Of a DNA stretch of 64,000 bases, positions 46,993 to 57,922 are shown in pieces. The position numbers were made by a program, and so were the translations under genes. Every line of letters begins with the position of its first letter. Position 1 is the first letter of the stretch. Below the pieces are notes generated by a model. That model saw only the letters and a list, made by a program, of their open reading frames with translations. It was not told where the DNA came from and did not search any database. The DNA comes from Gloeopeniophorella convolvens (lineage: Eukaryota; Basidiomycota; Agaricomycetes; Russulales), in assembly GCA_022496205.1 (NCBI GenBank), contig WTXD01000007.1, positions 372,001-436,000 on the forward strand. Reading direction: 5' to 3'.

Positions 46993-49402
46993 CTAGAAGT
47001 ACTTGCCAAAGTCGTACGCATCGTCGTCGCCGCCTGCGACAGCAACGGCGGCCTTTTTCTTTCCGGGCGCGGGCGCGTTGGCGGCGGGCTTCGAGCTGCG
47101 CGGCGCAGGCGCCTTTTGGGGTGGTGCAGCCTTCTTTTTCAGCGCGGAGGCAAGTACAGGTGCAGAGGCGGGTTTCTGCTGCTGCCGCTGCTGTCTCTTG
47201 CCAGCGTTCCTGGTGGTGGTCTCGAGGGTGGTGGCAAAGGCGACCTTTTTGGCGGGGCGCGCGGGCGCCTCGGTGGGTTTTAAGGGCGGGGGCTGCTTGC
47301 GCTTGCGCGCGGGTGGGGGCGTGGGCACTTCTTCATTCTTGTCCTCGTCGTCCTCCGCGTCGACGGATCCCTCGTCATCCTCGTCGGAGGCGTCTTCCTC
47401 GCCATCCTCATCCTTATCCTCGTCCGTCTCCACGTCCTCGTCTTCCTCATCCCTGCCCTCGCTGCCCGAGTCTTCGCTGTCCTCGTCTGCACCAAACCAC
47501 GGCGTCTCGAGTGCGACCGCGCGCTCGTCGACCTGCCCCGCCGCCAGCCGCACGACGCCCCGCGCGCGGCGCATCTCTTTGCGTGTCGGGAGGCGCGACA
47601 GCAGCGCTACGTCGCCCTCGCCTTCACCCTCGTGCGCCGCGCCAGAGGCAGGCGCGGGCGGGGGCACGGCGTAGCGCGGGAGTTTCCCCGTCGCCCAGTC
47701 GCGCAGCACGATGCGCGCCGCGCCCGTAAGGTCGGGGTCGCCGGCCTAGTGCCACGTCAGTTAACACGCGCAATTACGCCCGTAGGCCAGCTGCGGAGGC
47801 GCACCTTCTTGATGAGCGCGTGCGCGCGCGCAATGCTCGAGAGGAACGCGTCCGCGTCGCCCGCGGCGAACGCGGGCAGGCTGTAGAACACCATCAGGTC
47901 CTCCACCTCGGCGCGCGCGACGATGTGCGCGGCGGCGGGAAGGGGGCCCTTCAGGCGGTCGATGTGCCCGCGGTTGCGCGCAAGGACGTCGTGCGCGCGT
48001 AGTTGCTCCGCGCTGGTGGCGTCGGCGTCGGCGTCGGTGGGCACCCAGGCGAACCCGGGTGTGTCGATGAGCACGATGGGACGCGCGTCGGCGAGCGTGA
48101 GCGGTACCTCGAGCGCGTGCGGGGTCGTGCTGGGTGCGGTGCTGGACGAGACGGGGACGTAAACGTCGAGCTTCGCGGCGCGCGCGAGCGAGTTGATGAA
48201 TGCGCTCTTGCCAGACTGCAGAGCGCTGGTGTGAGCGTGTCTGTTCGGCTGCGGTGTGAAGGGACGCACGTTCGTAAGGCCTACGACTGCGACCTGCAGC
48301 GGCGTGTCGCCCTGTTTCTCCTGAGCCCACTGCCTGAGAAGACTGGAGACGGCCTCCAGCCCCCACGCGTCGTCGGCGGGTGCTTTGTCCTTGCCCTTGC
48401 CCTTCTTCGCTGGGTCGAGCGTGACGACTGGCGGGAGGAACGCCGAGGCGGCGCGGAAGAGCAGCGTCGGGTGCTCTGAGCGCAGGTGTGCCGCCCACGC
48501 GGCGGTCGGCTCACGGGCGCATGTGTCTAGGGAGCGCAGTCAGCTCCCTGCTGCGAGGGACGCCCAGCTCCTGAGAGGGCACGCACCGATCTTGTTGAGC
48601 ACGAGCAGCAGCTTCTGGCCCTCCTTGGCCTTCACGCGCGCCTCCAGGGCCTTGCTGCGGCCCGCGAGCGGATCGCGCGCATCGAGCACCTCGACCACGA
48701 CGTCCGCCTTGTCGAGGACGGCTGCGAGGTGGGGCAGGTCGGGGTTGAGCAGCAGGGGCACGCTCTCTGCTTCGGGAGCGGAGGACGCAGCAGCAGCGAC
48801 GGGTGCGCTCTTCGCGGGCCTGCCGCTGCCCTTTGACGAGCCCTCTGCACGTCCACCGAGCGCAGTGACACCGCTGAAGCCGGCCTGCTCGTCGCCGGAG
48901 GCATCGTCCTCCTCACCCGAGCCTTCCTCACCATCGCCGTTGATGGCAGCCTTCTGCTGCGCTCGCAACGCCTTTTTTTCCTCTTTTCGCTGAGCCTTAG
49001 CCTCAGCAGCCTAGCCCACGAACATAGATCATTAGCATATGAAAAATCTTCAGCGTGGCGGCGAAGGACGCACCTGTCTCCGCTCCTCTGCAATCTCAGC
49101 CAAGATCTGGTCCTTGTATGGGAAATTGTTCGGAATACCCGGGTCCTTCGCCTTCTCTGGTGAACGTGCAATGAATCGGTGAGGAGAGGGCAGAGGGGAC
49201 GAGTCCGAGGGTACGCACTCGATTTCCAGGTGACGTCCTTTTTCGCTGCCTTTTTCGCTTTCTTCCGGCTCTCAACGACCTTTTGCTTGATCCTGGAGCG
49301 TCGATTGGTCGTCCCGCGTTTACTTGTCTCTGGGACAAGTCAGACTAGGTGGGCGGGGCTTTGTGGAGGTCTAAATTGCTTACTTTTGCGTATGCGAGGC
49401 AT
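46993..49402 (-). CDS. NUG1: Circularly permuted nucleolar GTPase Nug1/GNL3
   Basis: A GTPase of 60S subunit assembly and export. The start at 49402 gives a tiny exon (MPRIRK), then TSKRGTTNRRSRIKQKVVES, a basic nucleolar-type N-terminus, and KDPGIPNNFPYKDQILAEIA. After an acidic linker, DKADVVVEVLDARDPLAGRS and KLLLVLNKIG give the G5-like and G4 motifs before G1, the permuted order. G1 reads VAVVGLTNSGKSAFINSLAR, with an intron exactly between GLTN and SGKS; G3 is PIVLIDTPGFAWVP. The last exon has LRDWATGKLPRYAVPP, then a long Glu/Asp-rich and Lys-rich tail (GSEGRDEEDEDVETDEDKDE) ending DDDAYDFGKYF at 46993. About seven introns. Nug1 is preferred over Nog2/Lsg1 by the N-terminus and the LPRYAVPP block. 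Confidence 0.93.
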
Positions 49403-50188
49403 GGTACAGAGCCCGCGGTGGGAGGAAGATCTCAAGGGGCAATGTAGCCGAGACGCCTCGGCGCGCCAGCCGATTTCCACTCGACTTCCCCAGCTTTTCA
49501 AGATAGCACGCAGAGTCAAAACTTTTCAACCATGGCATTTTATTCAGAGAAAGCAGGTATGTACATGGCAGCAGCTGGGAGACATCAACCTCCTTGCTCA
49601 CATGCGAGCAGTCAGCAGACACGCTGCAGCTGCATCAATCAGAACCTTCCCACAAGAGAGGCAAGAGTTCCCTGCACGGCGCTCCTATTCCCAACATTGG
49701 CACCAACAGAACCGTCACCCTGAAACCCACGCGAGTCAGAACTTACCTTACACGTCAAAGTCATGTCACTTGAGTCTTGGGTAACGGGTGACTTGGCGGT
49801 GTATTGCAAAATGGCGCGCCGCGTGCTTTTCGGATCCATCTCGCTTTCAATTTTCATGTTTTTCATAAGTTGCACATTGCACCACGGCCCTCATTGACGA
49901 ACGACTGCAAGGCTTCGATCGATCTACATGCGCCTTGGACTTGCACAGACGACGAAACGTAGGGGGGGAGGTGACTACAAGAAATGGGGCGAGCATAGCA
50001 GAAACTTGACAACTTGTCACTTTGCGAACTATTGTAGTACGGACTGAAACGAAAGCAAACTTGGCGACGATGAAGAGGTCTTTGAACTTGGACACCGGTC
50101 TCTTTGCGTTGCAAAGCCTGAACCTTGGCCCGCCACAACGTTCGTCCCGATCCCAAGAACGCCAACAGAGAGCACCGCCCGAAGCCAT
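49403..50188. other. Intergenic, NUG1 promoter side
   Basis: The NUG1 promoter and the 3' end of the Tra2-like gene lie here. A minus-strand frame at 49639-49875 (78 codons, MKNMKIESEMDPKSTRRAIL) contains an in-frame 27-bp segment with GTAAGT...TTTCAG ends; it has no recognised homology. Nothing else was seen. Confidence 0.4.
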
Positions 50189-51268
50189 TTACCAGCGGGA
50201 GCTCTCGGCAGGACCGTCGTAGTCCCGTGCCGGGCGGGCAGGGCTGCTACCACGAGGAGGGCTGCGAGAATAACTCCTGCGTCGACGATAATCGGGTGAG
50301 TGACGGCGCGGAGGAGGGCTCCTGCGCCAGTCACGATCACGATCACGACTGTCGCGACCGTAGGGGTCACGATCGCGGTCACGGTCGTAGCGACCACCAC
50401 GGTCGCGATCCTTGTCACGATGGTCGCGATCGCGGAAGTCCCGGCCGTCACGTCCAACATACGAGTCCCGATTTGACGAACGGCGATGCCCCATGTATTC
50501 GCCGGGTGTTGGTGCGTGGGGTCTGTCCGTGACGGAGTAGTCCACACGGATGCGACGACCATTGAGATCCTTGTGTGTGAAGTGAGTCTCTAATGACGTG
50601 ACTGGTGCATTTAAAACGTACGACACCATTGAGCTCAGCGATGCACTTGGTGGCTTCCTCGACCTGACTCATTTTAATGAAGCCGAACCCGCGGGAACGA
50701 TCGGACTAGGAAGAAAGGGGAAAAAAAAAAAGTTGAACACGTTATCGCCGAAGGCTAGCGGGCGAAATGTCTTACCCTCTGATCATAAACAATGGTCACC
50801 TTTTCGACGCGACCAAAGCGACTGAACTCCTCATCAAGGTCGCGTTCGGTGGTGCGGATGCTGAGGCCGAAGACCCCAAGGACGTTGCTGGGGTTAGGAG
50901 CCTGAGTCTGGCTCAATGAGGCGGAGTGTCACAAGAGATCAAAGAGGCGTACAATGGGGGCATGTGGCGGGCGTCTTGGTGGGGGGGAAGGGCGCCTGCC
51001 TCCTCCTCCTCCTCCTCCGCCGCCGCCGCCGCCACGGTAGCTCGGGCTGCGGAAGCCGGGGCTACGGGGTGGGCTGCGGGACCGGGACCGGCCACGAGGA
51101 GGAGCGTCACGGCTCTCAGAAGCGGGAGCCGGGGTAGCAGCGGCCGCGGGCGGGGCGTTGTACGCGTCCGAGTAGGGGTCGACTGGGGGTGCTGCCGGTT
51201 CGCTGTACTGTATTTAAAAAAAAGTGAGAAAACGGTGGATGGCGTAACCCTCGAGGCGCACTGACCAT
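50189..51268 (-). CDS. Tra2-like SR protein with one RRM
   Basis: A transformer-2-type RNA-binding protein, expected in nuclear splicing. The first coding exon is just the ATG (51266-51268) before a GTCAGT donor. After the intron: [20 protein letters not shown], a Ser/Arg region ([20 protein letters not shown]), a poly-Gly tract (about 51003-51035), then over an intron [37 protein letters not shown] (RNP2/RNP1 halves), [20 protein letters not shown] and [20 protein letters not shown], the Tra2 RRM and its linker. The C-terminus is a long Arg/Asp ([20 protein letters not shown]) then Arg/Ser tract, ending GPAESSRW at 50189. Four or five introns. The poly-Gly and RD codon repeats are a likely site of length variation. 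Confidence 0.88.
50318..50460 (-). repeat. Degenerate repeat encoding Arg-Asp dipeptides
   Basis: Irregular CGN-GAC hexamer repeats inside the Tra2-like coding region give alternating Arg/Asp residues. It is a coding low-complexity tract, not a mobile element or CRISPR array. Confidence 0.75.
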
Positions 51269-51426
51269 GGTGAGAGTCGGGTGCAAGATTCAACTTTGGC
51301 CAAGTTTGGTTCTTGTGGCAACTCAAGCGTTTGGACTCCGCCGGTAACTTCCTTTGGGAGAACTGCATAGTTGCAACTCAGCCTCACTCTCACATCGACG
51401 ACTTCCTCGGCAACCTCAAGAACAAG
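51269..51426. promoter_or_regulatory. 158-bp divergent promoter, Tra2-like / eL18
   Basis: The two ATG codons (51268 minus, 51427 plus) are 158 bp apart and each is followed at once by an intron donor. Both promoters and both 5' leaders must fit here. The plus-strand end is CT-rich (AGCCTCACTCTCACATC), as in many ribosomal protein genes. Confidence 0.55.
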
Positions 51427-52202
51427 ATGGTGAGCTCATCGTCGGGACGCAGTTTGCTGGAACGACGTCAAATTTACGCATGCTCTGTAGGGTATCGACA
51501 TTGCCAAGCACCACGTCAAGAAGGGCGCTCGTACCGCCCCCGCAAGCGAGGACCCGTACCTCCTTCTCTTGGTCAAGGTGCGTCGTTTTCTACCGTCTTG
51601 TATGCGCCATCAACCGTTTTATTGCAGCTATACCGCTTCCTCGCGCGCCGTACAGATTCCGGTTTCAACAAGGTGCGCTTTTTTTGTCAGTCAAGGAAGC
51701 AAGATCCTGACTTGAGTAAACTAGGTCATCCTTCACCGCCTTTTCCTCTCTAAGACCAACCGCCCCCCCATTTCCCTCTCTCGCATCGTGAAGGAGACTG
51801 GCAAGGTCGATGATCTGTCATCAAAATTCATCGTTCAGGTTGGCACTGTCACGGATGACGTTCGCCTTCTTGAGATCCCCAAGCTCTCGATCGCGGCCCT
51901 CCGCTTCACCCAGAGCGCCAAAGAGCGCATCCTGAAGGCCGGTGGCGAGGCCATCACCCTCGACCAGCTCGCCCTCCGCGCGCCAACTGGCTCTAACACT
52001 GTCCTTCTCCGCGGCAAGCGGAACAGCCGGGAGGCCGTCAAGCACTTCGGTATGGGCCCGCACAAGCACAAGAAGCCACACACCATCTCCAAGGGCCGCA
52101 AAGTATGTCCGCCGCTACATCTGATAGATTTTGTCAGCTCATCATCTCCATCAGTTCGAGCGCGCTCGTGGTCGCCGAAAGTCCCGTGGCTTCAAGGTCT
52201 AA
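51427..52202 (+). CDS. RPL18: 60S ribosomal protein eL18
   Basis: Large-subunit ribosomal protein. Exon 1 is only ATG (51427-51429) followed by GTGAGC. Exon 2 gives [20 protein letters not shown] and DPYLLLLVK, exon 3 [15 protein letters not shown], exon 4 [20 protein letters not shown] through [20 protein letters not shown] and [18 protein letters not shown], exon 5 [15 protein letters not shown] with TAA at 52200-52202. The match to the eL18 family is end to end (about 185 residues). Four introns, all in phase. The exon limited to the start codon is a common pattern in ribosomal protein genes. Confidence 0.97.
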
Positions 52203-52423
52203 GCGGCTTTGCAGCAGACGTGCTGTCTCCCTTTTGGCGTTTGGTGTCTCCAGACCGGTCATGGCAGTATGCGGCGCGGGTCGGCCTGTTTTATAGTATA
52301 CTCATCACCCATGCGCTCGAACAAAATGTGTATGCAAACACCCAGGCATTTATGATCACTCTTAGCCTCTGATCATAATATCCATGTGTGAATTAAATGG
52401 GAGCAAAGGGGACATGTGCTACT

Positions 52424-54406
52424 CTACAAAAGCTTCTTCTCTGCTTGGCGGAAAGCAGAGTCTACAGGCGGTACGGTCGGTGCAGCGCCAGGAGTGGACG
52501 AACCGCTGGCGGAAGGCTTCGCGACGCCTGCACGGCGCAAGCGCTTCGCCTGGACGCCCTTGAGCCACGCCCCACCGCCGCCATAGAAGAACGCCATGGA
52601 ACCAAAGACCATCCAGAGCCCGTACCAACCGAGCCGGCGCCACGCCTCGATGCCCTCGGACAAGTTGAGCAGGATGAAGGGCGTCGTGCTAAAGTTGACG
52701 AGCAGCACCGCGCACGCGACACCCGCAATGTCGTACAGCGTCTTGAGCAGCGTCTGCGGCGGGGGCGCCTTGGGGTCCGCGCCTGCGGGCAGGACGAGCG
52801 GACGGAAGGTCGAGCGCGCGAGGCGGCCGACGGTCGTGACGAAGCCGGCAAACACGAAGGTAATGTAGTACCCCGCCGAGCACCCGTGCTGCCAACAAAC
52901 GCCGCGCCGTCAGTGCCTCTCGCACGGAGCCGCGTGCGCGGGAGGTGTGCACGCACCCAGATCGCGCTCGTGAGGTACGTGAGCATGCTGCTGCGGAAGC
53001 CGGCCTTCTTGCCCTTGGGCGTGACGCGCTTGTACATGCACTCGCGGAGCCACACGTTCGTCTTCATGTTCCACGAGTCGATGAGGCCCTTGAAGTTCTC
53101 CGGCAGCTCGATGCGCCACACGTCGACGTTCGCCGCGCCGTCCCAGAGCGACGCGCCCGACGGCGCGTAGCCCGTGAAGCCGTGCCCCGTCAGGATGCTC
53201 GCGCCCTCGGTCAGGATCCACACGCCGTAGTACTTGGAGCGCTCGACGAAGCCCGCGAGCTGCGTGATCAGGATCCTGCGCGGCCCGTCAGCGTGCGGAA
53301 CGCGCAGGCAGGCGGACGGACGGACCGATACGGCAGGCTCTGCTGGAGGAACCAGTCCGTCGTGGTGGTTTGGTACGAGATCTTCGGCGCGATGCCCATG
53401 TAGACCCCGAGGTAGCCCAGCGCGAAGAGCATCTTGCGGTACGCGACGCGTTTGCGGCCGTCAGGGATCACCCTGCGGCGCGCGGACGGCTCGGGCCCGC
53501 CCGCGACGTTGAAGAGCGTGCCGTCGATCAGGGAGGTGTATGCTTGGTACTCAAGGTACGGCCCGACAAGGATGCCGGGGAAGTACAGGCTGCGGAGCGC
53601 GCAGGCGCGCGTGTGCGTCAGGGCATGCGGCAGGCGCGTGTATAGAGTAGTGGGGCGTACGAGAAACCGAGGAACTCGAGCAGCGAGGGGAATTTGGTGA
53701 CGCGCATCTTAGTCTGCCATTTGTCGAGGTCCTACGTATGTCACGCGCGATGAGCCGCTGTATGCGCATTGTGACGGCAGGGCTCACCTCTGCGGGTCGG
53801 CGGCCGTCCCAAACGTTCCACGCGAACGTTGTCAGCTTCATGACGAGCACCATCTGCGGGCCTGTGATGTTGTACGAGCCGTCGAAGGGGTCGCCCCAGA
53901 TGGCGCGCTCGATATGGCTGAAGCCGCCTCGTCGGGAGTTGCAAATAGAGACGTGCGGCGTCACTCACTTCAAAAACAAATGCGTCATCATGACACTGAA
54001 GACCTCATCAGTCCACGTCGAGCTCAGAGATGACACACGACGCACCCGAACACGATCCATGGCATGCGCGGGCCCTTGACGGTCAGCGCGATGAAATACG
54101 TGGCGAGCACGTCACCCAGTAGTAGCAGGAACGGGAGGCGCTGCCCGAGCACGGGCACAAAGTAGAACGTCGAAATGGCGACATTGAACAGGTGCTTGAG
54201 CGCAGGCTGCGACGCGGGGAGCCGGACGAAGACGCTTCCGAGAGGGTACGAGATGAGCAAGCAGCTGATGAGCTGTCCCGGGAAAAAGAAGCACGGGTCA
54301 GCACAATGCAGCGTCGGGTAGCTGCAGTGGTGCGACTCGCCTTGACCTGGTCGAGCGACGCGCCCGCCTTGGCCGCGAGTGGCTCGAAGACGAAGTCGAG
54401 GGACAT
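52424..54406 (-). CDS. ALE1: MBOAT lysophospholipid acyltransferase (Ale1/Slc4 type)
   Basis: An ER multi-span enzyme that re-acylates lysophospholipids with acyl-CoA (Lands cycle). The start at 54406 gives MSLDFVFEPLAAKAGASLDQ, then hydrophobic helices (ISCLLISYPLGSVFVRLPAS; LPFLLLLGDVLATYFIALTV). Downstream: YNITGPQMVLVMKLTTFAWN, FPGILVGPYLEYQAYTSLID, RVAYRKMLFALGYLGVYMGI, LAGFVERSKYYGVWILTEGA, SWNMKTNVWLRECMYKRVTP (the MBOAT Asn region) and YLTSAIWHGCSAGYYITFVF, whose His is the conserved catalytic residue. The tail ends AFRQAEKKLL at 52424, with a dilysine-like KKLL that may aid ER retention. About seven introns, the one near 52890 lying next to the catalytic His codon. Confidence 0.94.
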
Positions 54407-54670
54407 GTGCGAGGTGGAGAGGAGGCTCTGACGCGGCAGGCCAGTCGCGCCAATTTGAAGGTGGGGATACGGCCAGGTACGTAAGGCGCGGTCCCCAACC
54501 TGTCTCATTTGCATTACAGCTCACTACGCCTGGCGCTGACCACCACAATCAAGGTCACAGAAACACGGGCCTAGTGTACATGATGTATATATTATTGCTA
54601 CGCCGCATATATAACCGGTATGTCCATAAGGTACAGATGAGAGTCCTGCAGAGCGCTCCGACCAGAACAA

Positions 54671-55971
54671 CTACACGGCGTGACTGGGGTCAGAGTGTTC
54701 GTCCGGACCTCTGTACGTAGGCGGCTGTCCTGTAGGTTGTATACGGGGACTTGAATCGGGCCGTGTGTTATCGTCTGGGCTGTCTGGTCTTGTTGGTGCT
54801 GAGGGAGAGGGCGGAGTCACGGGGTCCGGTAAGGGCTGTGCATCCGCTAAAGGTGAGACAAGAGGAACTAAGGAGGGCGAGGCAGGTATCGAAGGCACTG
54901 CTGGACGCGGTGGCGGATGTGCAGGGAACGACAAGGTGCCTTGGGCAGGATGAGCATTGCGCGAGTCAATGGAGGGACTCGATACGGTGACTGTTGGGGC
55001 CACCGCTTCGTGCATCTTGGTGGCGAATGGCGAGTCGAACGACATGTTCTGGCCTGCACTGAATCTGAGAGCGGGTGCGGCGAACGTGGGTAGTTCGTAT
55101 ACAGATTGCAGCCACACAGGCCGCTTCCGGACATGGCATATAGTGGCCACGGTCAAGATGGTATTGGAGTACAGCATGACTACGAGGCAGTGAATACGGA
55201 TAGAGCATTCAGATACAGACAGACGTACGCTGAATCCAATTGATGAACGCAAGCCCTTCTAGCACCTTATGCTCCGCGCAATAGGGCCCTTGAAGAGAGC
55301 GCATCAGATGGCAGCCCATGCGGCCCGCAGAATCGACGCACCAGGACTGGGAATGGGAAAACAGTTCGTGCCCGTCTCTATGCTGTGCTCAGCATACGCC
55401 CCCGTGGCCAACCAGAAGAAGGACACGGCGTCTAGGTAGGGGGCATGAGTCGGACTTGTCGGGTCTAGAGCAACAAAGGGGGTGACTGACATATGCACGG
55501 CGCTTCAATCACAACGGCCGAAAAGAGCGTCTTCCGCTTTATGGAGGATGCGATAAGTCTGCATGGGGTGCGATGCGCACATGAGTGGACCCGTTCAAGG
55601 AGCAAGGAGCCCGAAGAAAGCTGGGCGACGCACAATGGGATAACGAGGAGGAAATCGAGGAGAGCAGCGACGGCGCCGAGAGTCGGGACGACACGGAAGC
55701 CGACGCTATGGTAGCTGTAGTAGGGGATGTCTCGTGCGATGGGCTGCCCGGGTGACCAGTTCGTTTTGCTCTTTATGTACATGTCGACCTCATTTTCAAG
55801 CTCGGGTAGGCTCTTGGGCTCGGGGGCGTTGAAGAGGCTCATGCTGACGCCAAAGACGACGCATGAGAGCACGAGGGAGAATGCTGTGAAGGGATCAGAT
55901 CAAGGGCCAAGGCGAGTAGGGATTGGGGACGTACCCAAGACCAATATTCGACCTTGGGGGAGGGTGGGCAT
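54671..55971 (-). CDS. MARVEL-like four-span membrane protein A
   Basis: Four membrane segments: ILVLGAFSLVLSCVVFGVSM, VPTLGAVAALLDFLLVIPL, DAVSFFWLATGAYAEHSI and FINWIQLMLYSNTILTVATI. The start at 55971 gives MPTLPQGRILVLG; an intron leads to AFSLVLSCVVFG. An extended loop (LPELENEVDMYIKSKTNWSP) lies between segments 1 and 2. Cysteines flank segment 3 (TNCFPIPSPGPYCAEHKVLE over an intron), fitting a loop disulfide. The Pro/Ser-rich cytosolic tail is about 130 residues, ending DPSHAV at 54671. The last intron falls in segment 4 at WIQ/LM, the same place and phase as in the two genes at 61840 and 63704. MARVEL proteins act in membrane apposition and vesicle traffic; the function here is unknown. 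Confidence 0.75.
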
Positions 55972-56569
55972 GTCGGTGGGAGGAGGAGGAGGAGGAGGAG
56001 GCAACTCCTAGATGGAGCTCGGGAGATGGGAGGAGACGCGGAGATGGCTCGTTGCTTCCTTCACTCACGCCTCGTCCGTTATTGGCGCCTCCCCCGGTCC
56101 AGGCGTTTGATACGCCCGCAATTCGTAATCGCCACCTCCGGTGGAGCAGTCGCGTACCCTTCCTACTGAGGTCCAGCGCAGGTCCTTGTTGCTGTATACC
56201 ACTTCCCCAGCGTTGAGCCCTCAGAGAAATTTTGGGCAGTGTCGAGAGGAGATTCAGGCGAGCAGTCATACGGTCTGACAAGCGCCGATCAATTGGGCCG
56301 AGGATCAATTGCTTATGTAATGTAGCCTCGGGGTTATTCTTGTCAAGCGCAGAGCGTCAACTGGCCCGCCTCAGTGCTCGGTGCAACAGCATGCGGCAGT
56401 CACGACGCGCTAATAATACGCCATAGTCGATATCTTTAGCACTCGTTCTCGTTCTCGTTCTGCCATTGTCGATGTTACAGGCTGGAAGTACAATCACGCG
56501 GCAGGCTGCCAGCACAACGCGTTCAGAAACAAGCTTCAGAGGCACGGCGCAGTCCGCCCCGTGACGCCT
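55972..56569. other. Intergenic, MARVEL-like A promoter
   Basis: This holds the (GGA)n tract, a short tandem TTCTCG run at about 56442-56461 and the 3' side of the proteasome gene. No gene was recognised. Confidence 0.45.
55978..56001. repeat. (GGA)n microsatellite
   Basis: About eight GGA/AGG units directly upstream of the start codon of the MARVEL-like gene A, giving a CCT tract in its presumed 5' leader. Confidence 0.85.
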
Positions 56570-57552
56570 CTACAGCGCCAGGTAGTCCCGCACCTCTTCC
56601 TCAGTGAGTTTCCGGAACGTTGGCCTGACACGCCCCGTCTGCCCCCCGATTTTCTCCTCGAGCTCCGCGGGCGTCGGCACGGTCACCACGCCGATCTCAA
56701 TCGTCTTCTCCGTCATCTGGCCCTCGAAGCCCTCCTTGAGCGTCAGCAGCGCCGTGTGTATTGCGTCCTCCAGGCTGATGTCGTCGTTGTACCTGCGTGC
56801 GGAGGGCGTCAAGGCACGAAGAGATGAAGGTAGTAGGAGAGCGAGCCGCACCGCTTCTCGAGGAACGTCTTTGCGTTCGTCATATTCTTCCCGATCGCAC
56901 TCGCCTTCCACGCCCAGTACGACCCGGATGGGTCCACCTGGTAGAGCGTCGGGCCCCGGCCCAAGTCGTACCCGGCGACGAGCAGCGACACGCCGTACGG
57001 TCGCACACCACTGCACCGCCCGCACTTGTCAGTTGCACACGGACCAGCACCGGCGCCGCACGTACCCGGACTGCGTCGCCTGCTGCATGACCGTCGCGAT
57101 CTCCTGCGTGAGCACGCGCGTCGGCGGGTACTCGCCGTAGATTTTCCAGTACGCCTGCGCGCTCTTGCGCGCCTTGGCGACGAGGATGCGGAAGTCGGGG
57201 CCCATGCCCGAGTACACGATGCCGATGTTCGGGCAGATGACTGCCACCTTCTCGAGCATCGAGTCGTCGATCAGGATCGAGGACGACTTCTTCTCCGTCG
57301 CAATGACGATCCCGTTCGACGCTGTGTCATGGTTAGTCTGGGTGTTTAGTGGGGAGCGGGGGCGCAGCGTACCTTTGATGCCGAGACTTGTTGTGCCCTG
57401 CGACACGGCTGCGAGTGCATGCTCAATCTGCACGAGCTTCCCGCTTGGGGAGAAGACTGTCAAAGAGTAACTGCACAGCGTCGGTTAGATCGTTTCAGCG
57501 GTACTGTGGGTTCGGGTCTTCACCTATATGCGCCTCCGTCAGCGGTAGCCAT
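56570..57552 (-). CDS. PRE8: 20S proteasome subunit alpha2
   Basis: Alpha-ring subunit of the 20S proteasome (PSMA2/Pre8). Exon 1 (57552) encodes MATADGGAY; after an intron [20 protein letters not shown] and [13 protein letters not shown] carry the alpha-type signature. Then [80 protein letters not shown] and [20 protein letters not shown] follow, and the end reads [14 protein letters not shown] at 56570. Length about 250 residues, as usual. Around five introns. No catalytic Thr is expected in alpha subunits. Confidence 0.96.
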
Positions 57553-57922
57553 GGTTCAGTAAGAAGGATCGTGGAGGAGAGAGTGGTGTGCGAGGGCGGT
57601 GAAGACGCGTAAGTCAGTCTAAGCGCCCACCACCGGAGGGTGATGCACGTGCGGAGCACTTCAGATCACGTGATTATCTCTCTTCACCGTGTCCTCGCGG
57701 CTTTCCTACACTTACAACTCGCAGCTGGCCGTGACGCTTCTTTGCTCGCGAAGACAGTTATCGGAACAGCGGTCCTCAAGGCCATACTGGCACTCTGGTA
57801 GCTCCGAGGTCTCTCGCATCATTCATCTCAGGGTAACAGCCAGATGGCACATTGCTTATGCATAAGTACAAAAGTACAAGAATACAACGGCTTCATGTTC
57901 GTTCGTCTCATCAATTCTGCAT
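57553..57922. other. Intergenic PRE8 / peroxiredoxin
   Basis: PRE8 promoter and peroxiredoxin 3' untranslated region. No proteasome-associated control element was recognised. No gene was seen. Confidence 0.45.

Noticed and set aside
46083..47729. 548-codon plus-strand frame
   Set aside because: It overlaps the end of the MDR-like gene in another frame and runs antisense to the Nug1 acidic tail; its Arg/Pro-rich product has no domain.
47761..48498. 245-codon minus-strand frame over the Nug1 GTPase region
   Set aside because: It is offset from the frame that holds GKSAFIN and DTPG; a shadow of Nug1.
50318..50460. Regularly spaced short repeats resembling an array
   Set aside because: They are codon repeats for Arg-Asp dipeptides in the Tra2-like protein, with no spacer pattern; not a CRISPR array.
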